64,000 nt of DNA from Pseudoalteromonas piscicida. GTDB taxonomy: Bacteria > Pseudomonadota > Gammaproteobacteria > Enterobacterales > Alteromonadaceae. The translations under genes and the position numbers were made by a program. The stretch is from positions 49,987-113,986 of the forward strand of contig NZ_NKHF01000055.1 in NCBI RefSeq assembly GCF_002744175.1. Reading direction: 5' to 3'. Every line of letters begins with the position of its first letter. The first letter of the stretch is position 1. Shown here piece after piece: positions 26,339 to 36,260 of the stretch. The notes under the pieces were generated by a model, which was not told where the DNA came from, ran no database searches, and was given only the letters and a program-made list of their open reading frames with translations.

Positions 26339-26364
26339 CACGCAGGCGAACGCTGTCTCGTTTT

Positions 26365-26437
26365 ATACCAAATGTATTAAATAAATGAGCTATTTCATCC
26401 TTCAAATTGATTAGAGAATTAATTCAATTGATATTAG
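26365..26437 (+). repeat. dispersed intergenic repeat, internally deleted copy
   Basis: TATACCAAATGTATTAA followed by ATAAATGAGC and TATTTCATCC. It matches, in reverse complement, both ends of the element at 61704-61866 but lacks about 90 bp between AAATGAGC and TATTTCATCC. In the full copy a GC dinucleotide flanks both sides of the missing part. It lies in the gap between the ECF operon and the small membrane protein gene. Confidence 0.7.
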
Positions 26438-26441
26438 CTAC

Positions 26442-26480
26442 AAAAAACAGCATGCGCCGACGGTGACATGCTGTTTTTTT
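26442..26480. terminator. bidirectional terminator
   Basis: AAACAGCATG pairs with CATGCTGTTT around CGCCGACGGTGA; A6 precedes and T7 follows, so it can stop transcripts from the ECF operon (+) and the small membrane protein (-). Confidence 0.85.
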
Positions 26481-26493
26481 ACAACGGAAAGCG

Positions 26494-26691
26494 TTACGCT
26501 TGCTCGATGTTTTTCGCAGTTGTTAGATTGGGCAAGAAAAGTAAGTAAACCCAAACCACTAAGTTAAAGTAAGGGAGTAACCCTAGCCCTGTGAACAACT
26601 TTACCGGATATCCTTTTGCACTAGCATAACGGTAACATTGAAAGGCAATAACTAAGTTTGCAAGTATTAAAAACAGTGATAGTGACAGCAT
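26494..26691 (-). CDS. small membrane protein, 65 aa
   Basis: Two hydrophobic helices (LSLFLILANLVIAFQCY and FNLVVWVYLLFLPNL) joined by a short polar segment containing AKGYPVKLFTGLGLLPY. AAGGGG stands 6 nt before the ATG and a terminator follows the stop, which supports a real gene. I do not recognise the family; function unknown. Confidence 0.68.
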   Translation of the reverse strand: MLSLSLFLILANLVIAFQCYRYASAKGYPVKLFTGLGLLPYFNLVVWVYLLFLPNLTTAKNIEQA

Positions 26692-26846
26692 AATTTACCC
26701 CTTGAAGTCCATAGCAAGATGTAACACATTCCATTGAATGTCTGCAAAATTAAAGTGTTACCTTAAAAATTGATGACATTTTAAACTGGTATCTTTAATT
26801 ATAGTGGACTTTGCAAGAAGTAAAAGTAACCTATAGTATAAAGTTG

Positions 26847-29357
26847 TTACTGCGCTGTTTTTAGGGATAAAATAGTTTCAAGGTTATTTCCAAGCTGCTC
26901 TATCGGTAGCGGCCTGGAAATAAAGTAGCCTTGTCCATAGTCCACTCCGATTTCTTTAAGTTGTTGAAATATATCCTTGTTCTCTACATATTCAGCAACA
27001 GAACACTTGTCCAATGAATGACTAATATCGTTGACTGCTTTGACCAAGGCTAAGTCAATCGGGTCATTGAGCATGTCTCTGACGAACGAACCATCTATCT
27101 TCACATGCTGTGCAGGGAGCTGTTTTAGGTAACTAAATGTGCTAAACCCTGTCCCGAAATCATCAATAGCAAAATGGCAACCCAAATCATTCAAGCTCTT
27201 GATCATGGATTGGGTGGCGTTCAAATTATTAATGCTTGCTGACTCTGTGATCTCAAATATCACACGATTTGCACTGACTTGATATTCTTTCAAACAGGCT
27301 TGAATATGCGGTTGTAATCTTTCATCTAAAAATGAATGGGCCGACAAGTTAATGGCAACCTGACTGAGTATTTCATATTCCGACAGAGCTTTGATTGCAG
27401 CTCTGATCACGCATTGATCCATTAAAAAGGTATCATTTAGCAGCTCAAGTGCGGGAATAAACTGATTTGGATAAATCGTTTCACCATTAATTTTTAATCT
27501 CAGCAGTGCTTCGTAATAGGCAATGTGCTCCTTTTTGAAATCCCAAATCGGTTGATAGTGTAACTCTATACTGTCGTTTTGGAGTGCTTGGCGAACACTG
27601 TGTCCCCATTCTAACCCAATTTGTAATGTTTGGTTTTGTTCATCTTCTTTGTTGTAACAGTGCACTAGGTTGCGACCTAGATTTTTCGCAATGTAGAGGG
27701 CAATATCGGCCTGTTTTAAACATTCATTTGGATCGGCATTGTCTCGAGTAATTTGAGTTAAGCCTATTGAGCAGCTGATGGAGTAGGCATTATCTTCAAA
27801 GTGAAACTTATGTTCCTCAATTGCCATACAGATACTCTCCGCACAAATATGTGCGTCCAGTAAGTTGGTATGCTTAAGTAACACCGCAAACTCATCGCCG
27901 CCGATACGAAAAGTCAGATGTTCCTCGCCAATCTTTTCGTTAAAAAGATCAGAAACTTCTTTAAGAACAATGTCACCTTGCTGGTGCCCTTTGCTATCGT
28001 TGATGATCTTAAAGTGATCCAAATCGATATAAATTAGCGCATGCTCTATATCTTCCGCTGATTTCACTTCGGTACAAAGCTGGTTCAACTGTTGGTCAAA
28101 GTAGTAACGATTATGCAAGCCCGTTAGCGTGTCATGCAGCGCGAGATGCCTGAGCTGCAATTCCGCTTGTTTGCGTTCATGAATGTTATCTAGCGTTGCG
28201 GTAATAGCGACTGAGCTGGAGGTATTTTTAATGAGTTGTAGGCGACATTCAACCCATACTAAATGGCCATTTTTGTGACTCAGCTGCAACTCAACTTGGG
28301 CATGTTGTCGTGTGCCAGTTTGCAATTCGTTGAAGACTTTTTCCAGCGTGAAAAGGTCTTCTTTGGCGATGTAATCTCTGAGTCGTGTATGTAAGCTTGA
28401 TTTTATGCCAAAGCCCGAGAGGTATTCCCATGCTGGGTTAATAAAGCGAATTTCTCCTTCTAGATCCAGCTCAACAACCACTGTCCTGAGGTGAAGTAAA
28501 ATCCGTTGGTGCGCCGAAAAAAGGTCTTTATAGCGGTTTTCACTGCGACTGAGTTGCTCTACTTTGTTAGCAAACTCGGCATAGCTCACCATAAAATCTT
28601 CACGACGAGCTGCATGGTCGCAAACCTTACTTAAGAAGGGCATATCGTAGGGAGCTCGGACAAAGTCCGTTACGCCAAGCAACAGAAGCTGTTCCGCATG
28701 ATCGGCATCACGTTTATCTATGATGGTTACAATGGCTTGGCTAGGCTTGTGTTTGAGAATGCTTTCGACTAGCGCTTCTGCGGAACCTGAAAGGTTTGCT
28801 GTAGTGTCCATCAACACAATAGCGTAATTATCCTGTAAAAACAGTGACAGCGCGCAGGTAGCAGAATTTACATGGGTACAAACGAAGTTATGTGAGAGGT
28901 GCTCACAAATTTTTTCTGCCTGAGCTTGGTTAGGTTCTAATAGCAATAACTTTAGACGGCTACTTTTATCCAGATGAGTAGATAGTACGTTTGCCAAAAT
29001 CTGTGGCAGCATATCTTGGCGTTCAAATGGTAATACTGCATCGATACTGTAACTGCGCGCCGTGGTCTCGGCAATTCGTTCACAATACGTTGGGGGAATG
29101 AGCACAATGGGCGTATTTTTAGGCGTTGCAAGTAAACCAGAGCGTATCATGCGAGAGAAACGCCAACCGTCAATTTTACCAACATCAAGCCCAGTAATCA
29201 CCAGATCAACAGCTTGTGTTTTTAATAGGCTTAATGCATCTTGTGAGTCTGACTTGGCAATAATAGTAAAGACATCTAGTGCACTGAGTGTTTTGGTTAG
29301 GGCTTGGCGCTCGTGCGCACTGGCGTTAACAATAAGCAACGTTAGTTGTCTAGACAC
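26847..29357 (-). CDS. dual receiver-PAS-GGDEF-EAL c-di-GMP protein
   Basis: An 836-residue cytoplasmic protein. Residues 1-130 form a receiver-like domain (DLVITGLDVGKIDGW) and about 130-255 a second one (YAIVLMDTTANLSG), followed by a PAS domain (about 285-400), GGDEF (RIGGDEFAVLL, intact) and EAL (YEALLRLK; AIDDFGTGFSTFSYL). The late motif reads VAEYVEN instead of AEGVE. It could both make and degrade c-di-GMP. The start is GTG at 29357 with GAGG about 10 nt upstream. It is divergent from queA; the intergenic 255 nt must hold both promoters. Confidence 0.9.
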   Translation of the reverse strand: MSRQLTLLIVNASAHERQALTKTLSALDVFTIIAKSDSQDALSLLKTQAVDLVITGLDVGKIDGWRFSRMIRSGLLATPKNTPIVLIPPTYCERIAETTARSYSIDAVLPFERQDMLPQILANVLSTHLDKSSRLKLLLLEPNQAQAEKICEHLSHNFVCTHVNSATCALSLFLQDNYAIVLMDTTANLSGSAEALVESILKHKPSQAIVTIIDKRDADHAEQLLLLGVTDFVRAPYDMPFLSKVCDHAARREDFMVSYAEFANKVEQLSRSENRYKDLFSAHQRILLHLRTVVVELDLEGEIRFINPAWEYLSGFGIKSSLHTRLRDYIAKEDLFTLEKVFNELQTGTRQHAQVELQLSHKNGHLVWVECRLQLIKNTSSSVAITATLDNIHERKQAELQLRHLALHDTLTGLHNRYYFDQQLNQLCTEVKSAEDIEHALIYIDLDHFKIINDSKGHQQGDIVLKEVSDLFNEKIGEEHLTFRIGGDEFAVLLKHTNLLDAHICAESICMAIEEHKFHFEDNAYSISCSIGLTQITRDNADPNECLKQADIALYIAKNLGRNLVHCYNKEDEQNQTLQIGLEWGHSVRQALQNDSIELHYQPIWDFKKEHIAYYEALLRLKINGETIYPNQFIPALELLNDTFLMDQCVIRAAIKALSEYEILSQVAINLSAHSFLDERLQPHIQACLKEYQVSANRVIFEITESASINNLNATQSMIKSLNDLGCHFAIDDFGTGFSTFSYLKQLPAQHVKIDGSFVRDMLNDPIDLALVKAVNDISHSLDKCSVAEYVENKDIFQQLKEIGVDYGQGYFISRPLPIEQLGNNLETILSLKTAQ

Positions 29358-29612
29358 AATAAAAAAACCTCACCAGATACAGCCACACCATGACACATTT
29401 GATTTTGGAACTTGCGCAAAAAGCGATAAGTTATTGTTTAAACTTAAAGAATAAAGAACGTACTAGATTAAGGTGTTCATCGTTTTAAAATTTACATGAT
29501 GATCACGTTTTCAGACCCGCTAGGTTAAAGGTATTTACGCAAGGTTACAAGCACTTGATTTCGCCAAAACACCGCACTAGACTTGGCGCACTTTTAGAAA
29601 TGAGGCCTTTCC

Positions 29613-30650
29613 ATGCGCGTAGCAGACTTTAGTTTTGATCTTCCTGATGAGTTGATTGCCAGACACCCTATGAAGGAGCGTTCTAGTAGTCGTCTTCTTA
29701 CTCTAAATGGCAACAGTGGTGAAATTGAGCATAAAGTATTTAAAGATATTCTAGCGCTGATCAACCCGGAAGATTTAATCATCTTTAACAACACTAAAGT
29801 GATCCCTGCACGTATGTTTGGCCAAAAAGCCAGCGGTGGTAAACTGGAAGTGTTGGTCGAGCGTGTGGTTGATGCTCATACGGTACTGGCACATATTAGA
29901 GCGAGTAAATCGCCAAAGGCTGGGACTAAAATTGAACTTGAAGGTCAAGCGACCGCAGAAATGGTGCAGCGTCATGGAGAACTCTTTGAACTGAAGTTTG
30001 ATGGCGACGAAAATGTATTGGCTATTTTAGATAAGATAGGCCATATGCCACTGCCGCCTTATATTGATCGTCCCGACGATGAGGAAGACAAAGAGCGTTA
30101 TCAAACTGTGTATGGTGAAAAACCTGGAGCAGTTGCGGCGCCGACAGCTGGTCTACACTTTGACGATGACTTGATGGCAAAGCTAAAAGACAAAGGCGTT
30201 GAAATGGCTTTTGTTACGTTGCACGTTGGCGCTGGTACTTTTCAGCCGGTACGAGTTGATTCTGTAGAAGAGCACGTCATGCACTCTGAGTACATTGAAG
30301 TCTCAGACGAAGTTGTGCAAGCGGTTAACGCAGCTAAAGCCAGAGGCGGACGAGTGATAGCCGTAGGCACTACGTCTGTACGTTCACTTGAGTCAGCAGC
30401 TAAAGCAAATGGTGGCGAAATCGCACCACTATACGGCGATACCGATATTTTCATTTATCCAGGTTATCAATTTAATGTGGTTGATGCGATGGTCACTAAC
30501 TTCCATTTACCAGAGTCTACATTAATTATGTTAGTGAGTGCCTTTGCAGGGCAGGAGCATATTATGAATGCGTACAAAACCGCGATAGAACAAAAATATC
30601 GCTTCTTTAGCTACGGTGATGCGATGTTCTTGCAAAAACAAGATAAGTAA
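29613..30650 (+). CDS. queA: tRNA preQ1 ribosyltransferase-isomerase QueA
   Basis: QueA transfers the ribosyl part of SAM to preQ1 at tRNA position 34, making epoxyqueuosine. The 345 residues contain [32 protein letters not shown] and [14 protein letters not shown], all family signatures. [11 protein letters not shown] is the usual N-terminus. It is followed by a terminator and a repeat element before tgt, so queA and tgt may be transcribed separately despite their neighbourhood. Confidence 0.97.
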   Translation: MRVADFSFDLPDELIARHPMKERSSSRLLTLNGNSGEIEHKVFKDILALINPEDLIIFNNTKVIPARMFGQKASGGKLEVLVERVVDAHTVLAHIRASKSPKAGTKIELEGQATAEMVQRHGELFELKFDGDENVLAILDKIGHMPLPPYIDRPDDEEDKERYQTVYGEKPGAVAAPTAGLHFDDDLMAKLKDKGVEMAFVTLHVGAGTFQPVRVDSVEEHVMHSEYIEVSDEVVQAVNAAKARGGRVIAVGTTSVRSLESAAKANGGEIAPLYGDTDIFIYPGYQFNVVDAMVTNFHLPESTLIMLVSAFAGQEHIMNAYKTAIEQKYRFFSYGDAMFLQKQDK

Positions 30651-30670
30651 CTCACACCATACAACGATTA

Positions 30671-30704
30671 AAGTGCCCAGTATTGCTGGGCATTTTGCGT
30701 TTTA
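30671..30704 (+). terminator. terminator after queA
   Basis: TGCCCAG-TATTG-CTGGGCA followed by TTTTGCGTTTT. Good intrinsic form. Confidence 0.8.
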
Positions 30705-30757
30705 TAGCTGTAAAGTTGTAGGCTCGATATGGACTTTGTGTTTTTTATCCCAATATT

Positions 30758-30919
30758 ATACCAATTAGTCTTAACGCTTGCTCAATTTGAAGGAGTAAAT
30801 CTGACGCTAACTGCGTTAAAAATTTCTTATTTAGAGCAACTAAATATCAAAATTTTTGCCTTGTTATCGACAAGATTTTCTCGCCTCAAAATAGAACACT
30901 TAATTAAGATAATTGGTAT
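30758..30919 (+). repeat. 162-bp MITE-like element with 10-bp terminal inverted repeats
   Basis: ATACCAATTA at 30758-30767 and TAATTGGTAT at 30910-30919 are perfect inverted repeats. The inner part (CTGCGTTAAAAATTTCTTAT, then AAATATCAAAATTTTTGCC) aligns with the plus-strand sequence of the copy at 61704-61866. It fills most of the 377-nt gap between queA and tgt; the remaining 108 nt before tgt must hold the tgt promoter. An open frame across it is probably chance. Confidence 0.78.
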
Positions 30920-30991
30920 TAGAATTGCGCTGGTAATCTTGGTAGAATCGAAAGATCACTGCCCTAAGCATTGGCTTAGCACGTTTTTTAG

Positions 30992-32167
<1,176 letters not shown>

Positions 32168-32188
32168 TTTTATAAACGAGGAAGTGAA

Positions 32189-32527
32189 ATGAGCTTTTTT
32201 ATCTCAAGTGCGCATGCTAGCAACGCAGCAGCGGCACCAGCAGGTGGCGGTATGGAAATGCTAATCATGTTAGGTATTTTTGGTTTGGTATTTTATTTCT
32301 TAATTTACCGTCCACAGGCCAAGCGTGTTAAAGAGCACAAAGACCTAATGGGTGCATTAGGTAAGGGTGACGAAGTACTAACTCAAGGTGGACTTGTGGG
32401 TAAAATCACAAAAGTAGCCGAAGACAAAGACTTTGTTGTAATCGCACTGAATGACCAAATGGAAGTGACAGTGCAAAAGTCAGCGGTTTCAGCTGTATTA
32501 CCTAAAGGTACAATGAAATCTCTATAA
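32189..32527 (+). CDS. yajC: Sec translocon accessory protein YajC
   Basis: YajC associates with SecDF. The 112 residues have one membrane helix (MLIMLGIFGLVFYFLIYRPQ) and a basic cytoplasmic tail with the family motif LGKGDEVLTQGGLVGKI. The N-terminal 20 residues are Ala-rich and resemble a signal sequence. Located between tgt and secD as in most gammaproteobacteria. Confidence 0.96.
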   Translation: MSFFISSAHASNAAAAPAGGGMEMLIMLGIFGLVFYFLIYRPQAKRVKEHKDLMGALGKGDEVLTQGGLVGKITKVAEDKDFVVIALNDQMEVTVQKSAVSAVLPKGTMKSL

Positions 32528-32551
32528 GAATAACAATAAAGGGATAGTCCA

Positions 32552-34411
32552 GTGTTAAACAAGTATCCAATGTGGAAGTACTTACTTGTTCTGGCTGTGT
32601 TAGCTATCGGTATCCTTTATGCCACTCCAAACTTGTATGGTCGCGATCCGGCCATACAGGTGTCAGGCACAAAAGGTGCTGATGCGACACTCAGCGTATT
32701 AGATCAAGTCAATGAAACCCTGCAAAAGAACAATCTAGCCGTAAAATCTTCGGCATTAGAAGACGGTCAAATTCTTGTTCGTTTTAAAAATGTAGAAGAT
32801 CAGCTTAAAGCGCAAGACATACTGCGCAATACTTTAAGTGGCGACTACATTTCCGCTATTAATATGTCTCCAGCACAGCCCGAGTGGTTAAAAAACTTAG
32901 GTGCAAACCCAATGAAACTGGGTTTAGACTTGAGTGGTGGTGTTCACTTCACTATGGAAGTGGATATGGTCACTGCGATGGACAATGCGCTTGAGCAAAT
33001 GGAGCAAGATTTTAAGAGCGATTTACGCGAAGAGAAGCTGCGTTACCGTTCAGTACGCAGGGTGTCGAATAGCGAACGTGTGCAAGTGACTATGCGTTCG
33101 GAAGAAGACAAAGACGCTGCTATGAGCTTCCTAAGAAAGCGTTACCCGGGTAATGACTTTGTTAATGATAGTAGCGACAGTTTGGCTTTCTTCTCAAGCC
33201 TTAGCGATCTCAAGTATAAAGAGCTGCGCGAATACGCCATTAAACAAAACGAAACCATTATTCGTAACCGTATTAACCAACTAGGTGTTGCGGAACCAAA
33301 CGTTCAACGTCAAGGTGGTGAGCGTATTATCGTACAGCTTCCTGGTGTTCAAGACACCGCCCGTGCCAAAGAAATTCTTGGTGCTACGGCAACCCTTGAG
33401 TTCCGTGAAGTGGATGAAAATGCAGACGTGCGTGCCGCGGCACAAGGCCGTATTCCTCCGGGCACAGAAGTGATCCCACATAAAGATGGCTACCCAGTTG
33501 TACTTAAAAAGCGCGTTATTCTTGAAGGTACACATATCACTGGTGCGCAATCTGGTATGGATGAATATCAACGTCCTCAAGTTAACATTAAGCTAGATAG
33601 CAAAGGCGGAGCAAAAATGAACGCCTTTACCAAACGCGCTATCGGCAAACGTATGGCAACCGTTTTTATTGAATACAAGCCATCTGGCAAAAAAGATGAA
33701 AATGGTAAGGCGCTACCACCAATCAAGGTAGAAGAAGTGATTAACGTGGCGACAATTCAAGCCCGTTTGAATAGCTCTTTCCGTATTACTGGAATTGATA
33801 GCCCAGCAGAAGCACATAACCTGAGCTTGCTACTTCGCGCAGGTGCGCTAGTTGCGCCAATTCAAATTGTTGAAGAGCGTACAGTAGGTCCAAGCCTAGG
33901 TCAGGAAAATATTGAAGCCGGTATGACCGCTGTAGTGCTTGGTTTTGCGTTTGTACTTGCATTTATGTTGTTGTACTACAAAGGCTTTGGTTTAGTAGCA
34001 AACCTTGCGCTGGCGGCTAACCTCATTATGATTGTGGGCGTGATGTCGATGATCCCAGGTGCGACACTGACGCTGCCAGGTATTGCTGGTATCGTATTGA
34101 CGGTAGGTATGGCGGTGGATGCAAACGTACTTATTTTTGAACGTATCCGTGAAGAAATTGCGGAAGGCCGCAGCCCGCAGCAAGCCGTTCATCATGGTTA
34201 CGACAGTGCATTTAGTACGATTTTTGATGCCAACATCACGACCTTAATTGCAGCAGTGATCCTATTCTCTGTCGGTACAGGTCCAATTGCAGGCTTCGCG
34301 GTTACGTTAGCTATCGGTATTATTACTTCAATGTTTACTGCGATTGTTGGTACGCGTGCTGTTATTAATGCCATCATCGGTGGCAGACGTATCACTAAGC
34401 TATCAATCTAG
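32552..34411 (+). CDS. secD: protein translocase subunit SecD
   Basis: SecD with SecF uses the proton gradient to help exported proteins leave the Sec channel. The 619 residues have an N-terminal helix ([20 protein letters not shown]), large periplasmic domains ([36 protein letters not shown]) and five C-terminal helices including [19 protein letters not shown]. The start is GTG at 32552 with GGGAT upstream. Confidence 0.97.
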   Translation: MLNKYPMWKYLLVLAVLAIGILYATPNLYGRDPAIQVSGTKGADATLSVLDQVNETLQKNNLAVKSSALEDGQILVRFKNVEDQLKAQDILRNTLSGDYISAINMSPAQPEWLKNLGANPMKLGLDLSGGVHFTMEVDMVTAMDNALEQMEQDFKSDLREEKLRYRSVRRVSNSERVQVTMRSEEDKDAAMSFLRKRYPGNDFVNDSSDSLAFFSSLSDLKYKELREYAIKQNETIIRNRINQLGVAEPNVQRQGGERIIVQLPGVQDTARAKEILGATATLEFREVDENADVRAAAQGRIPPGTEVIPHKDGYPVVLKKRVILEGTHITGAQSGMDEYQRPQVNIKLDSKGGAKMNAFTKRAIGKRMATVFIEYKPSGKKDENGKALPPIKVEEVINVATIQARLNSSFRITGIDSPAEAHNLSLLLRAGALVAPIQIVEERTVGPSLGQENIEAGMTAVVLGFAFVLAFMLLYYKGFGLVANLALAANLIMIVGVMSMIPGATLTLPGIAGIVLTVGMAVDANVLIFERIREEIAEGRSPQQAVHHGYDSAFSTIFDANITTLIAAVILFSVGTGPIAGFAVTLAIGIITSMFTAIVGTRAVINAIIGGRRITKLSI

Positions 34412-34420
34412 GAGACGGAC

Positions 34421-35365
34421 ATGCAATTACTTAATTTAAAAAGCACCATCCGTTTTATGTCAGCAAGAAAGCTTTCTATGGCTTTCTCGGCATTATTGAT
34501 CTTGGCTTCAATCGGCTCATTTATGGTGAAAGGATTGAACTTTGGCTTGGACTTTACCGGTGGTACGGCTGTTGAAGTCGGATTCTCACAGCCTGCAGAC
34601 TTAGCAAAGGTACGTAGTGTATTAGCCGAGAGCGGTTTTGCAGATGCCTCTGTACAACTTTTTGGTTCAAGCCAAGAAGTGCTTGTACGACTTGCCCCTC
34701 GTGGTGACGACGTCAAGGCTGAGGTGTTGGGAAACCAGCTCATTGCAGCTCTTAAGCAAGCGGATGAAAGTGTGGTGATGCGCCGTATCGAGTTCGTTGG
34801 CCCAAGTGTAGGTGAAGATCTTAAAGAGCAGGGTGGTTTGGCGATGTTAACCGCGCTTATCTGTATCTTGATCTATGTTGCTTTTCGCTTTGAGTGGCGC
34901 TTTGCGGTAGGTGCTGTTGCAGCACTGTTCCACGATGTTGTACTGACTATGGGTCTGTTTTCTATCTTAGGTCTAGAGTTTGACTTAACCATTTTAGCAG
35001 CAATATTGGCGGTAATAGGTTACTCACTCAACGATACTATTGTTGTATCTGACCGTATTCGTGAAAACTTCCGTAAAGTGCGTATCGACGACACACTAGA
35101 GATCATCAATATCTCACTGACACAGACGCTTAACCGTACATTAGTGACTTCAATCACGACCATTTTGGTATTGATTGCACTATTCGTATGGGGTGGTCAA
35201 ACCATTCATGGTTTTGCAACAGCCTTGCTATTCGGTGTGTTTATAGGTACTTATTCTTCTGTTTATGTAGCAAGCTCAGTGGCTGTAGCTATGGGCGTAA
35301 GTAAAGAAGACTTAATTCCTGTTGAAGTAGAAAAAGAAGGCGCCGATTTAGATCCTATGCCTTAA
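34421..35365 (+). CDS. secF: protein translocase subunit SecF
   Basis: Partner of SecD, 314 residues. Motifs GLNFGLDFTGGTAVEVGF near the N-terminus and VIGYSLNDTIVVSDRIREN in the membrane domain are characteristic. Six membrane helices. It lies 9 nt after secD and ends at a strong terminator. Confidence 0.97.
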   Translation: MQLLNLKSTIRFMSARKLSMAFSALLILASIGSFMVKGLNFGLDFTGGTAVEVGFSQPADLAKVRSVLAESGFADASVQLFGSSQEVLVRLAPRGDDVKAEVLGNQLIAALKQADESVVMRRIEFVGPSVGEDLKEQGGLAMLTALICILIYVAFRFEWRFAVGAVAALFHDVVLTMGLFSILGLEFDLTILAAILAVIGYSLNDTIVVSDRIRENFRKVRIDDTLEIINISLTQTLNRTLVTSITTILVLIALFVWGGQTIHGFATALLFGVFIGTYSSVYVASSVAVAMGVSKEDLIPVEVEKEGADLDPMP

Positions 35366-35387
35366 TCGCAGCATATAATGTGATACC

Positions 35388-35414
35388 AAAAGCGGCCTTT
35401 GAGCCGCTTTTTTG
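35388..35414 (+). terminator. terminator after secF
   Basis: AAAAGCGGC-CTTTGA-GCCGCTTTTTT: strong stem followed by T6. Confidence 0.88.
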
Positions 35415-35459
35415 TTGCAAACACAAGCATATAATTGTTTCTAAATAATGAAGGTGATG

Positions 35460-35478
35460 TATAATGATAATCGTTATC
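35460..35478 (+). promoter_or_regulatory. Fur box over the -10 of the lipoprotein gene
   Basis: TATAATGATAATCGTTATC matches the 19-bp Fur consensus GATAATGATAATCATTATC at 17 positions. The first six bases also form a consensus -10 (TATAAT) with TG two bases upstream, so bound Fur would cover the promoter. The ATG is 16 nt downstream. Confidence 0.85.
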
Positions 35479-35494
35479 AATAAAGGAGATTATC

Positions 35495-36019
35495 ATGTAC
35501 AAACTTGTGATGGCTGCTAGCGTATTAACTTTGCTTACAGCATGTTCTAAGCAACCAGAGCTAGAACAAAAAACGGATTCAGTAGCGCAAGCAACAACCT
35601 CTTTAACGCAATATAAGACCAAAGCTGAAGCGTTATTGGCTGATATTCGAATTGAAAAAGAAGATAAAGCGCTGGAAACTCAGTCGGCAGACCTTGTCAC
35701 GCTATCTCGAACGTTATTGACGGAGTTTGTAGCAAAATACCCACAGTGCCAAACCTATCTTGATGCATTAGATAAAGCTGCGGATATTATTCCCACATTG
35801 CCACTAGAAGAAATAGAGAGCGGCTATCATGCAGACGGTAAATTACCTAAGTTTGACGACCCTGTGTGTTATCACGCCAAGGACTTACTAGTACACCCAG
35901 CCACAGTACAAGCGATGGCATTAAAAGGTTTTACGAGTCCTGAAGACTACCAAAGTGCTGAAATGGAAATTGTTGAAGTGATTGCCCATTTTGACCAAGT
36001 TGAAAGTGCATTAAACTAA
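35495..36019 (+). CDS. iron-regulated lipoprotein of unknown function
   Basis: A 174-residue lipoprotein: signal MYKLVMAASVLTLLTAC with the lipobox Cys at residue 17, then a helical, acidic protein with two Cys residues (YPQCQTYLD; FDDPVCYHAKDLL). GGAG 7 nt before the ATG fixes the start. I do not recognise a characterised family. The Fur box suggests expression under iron limitation, so roles in iron capture or in protecting the envelope during iron stress are possible (inference). No TonB receptor or siderophore gene is adjacent. Confidence 0.78.
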   Translation: MYKLVMAASVLTLLTACSKQPELEQKTDSVAQATTSLTQYKTKAEALLADIRIEKEDKALETQSADLVTLSRTLLTEFVAKYPQCQTYLDALDKAADIIPTLPLEEIESGYHADGKLPKFDDPVCYHAKDLLVHPATVQAMALKGFTSPEDYQSAEMEIVEVIAHFDQVESALN

Positions 36020-36193
36020 TGTAACCTGAACTTGGCATAACAACTTGTTCTTTAGCAGCTGTTATCTCTTACTGCTGCGTTAAACTTGGCTTGTTTTAAG
36101 AAGTAACTTTTTATCTCGAGTGCAGGTTACTTCAAAGAGTGCAATTGTTAGGTTGAAAATCATTCAACTGCAAATTGGGTACATTTCACCCGA

Positions 36194-36215
36194 TTGACAT
36201 ATATCTGTCATACAC
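36194..36215 (+). promoter_or_regulatory. Pho box upstream of the EAL-CBS-GGDEF gene
   Basis: TTGACAT-ATAT-CTGTCAT-ACAC matches the PhoB consensus CTGTCAT-N4-CTGTCAT in 12 of 14 core bases with exact spacing. A -10-like TATACT lies at 36235-36240, without a matching -35, as expected for an activator-dependent promoter, although the distance (23 nt) is longer than at pst. The gene starts at 36261. Confidence 0.6.
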
Positions 36216-36260
36216 ACTTGCTACCGTGCGCGATTATACTTTTACAGTGAGTTTGATGCT

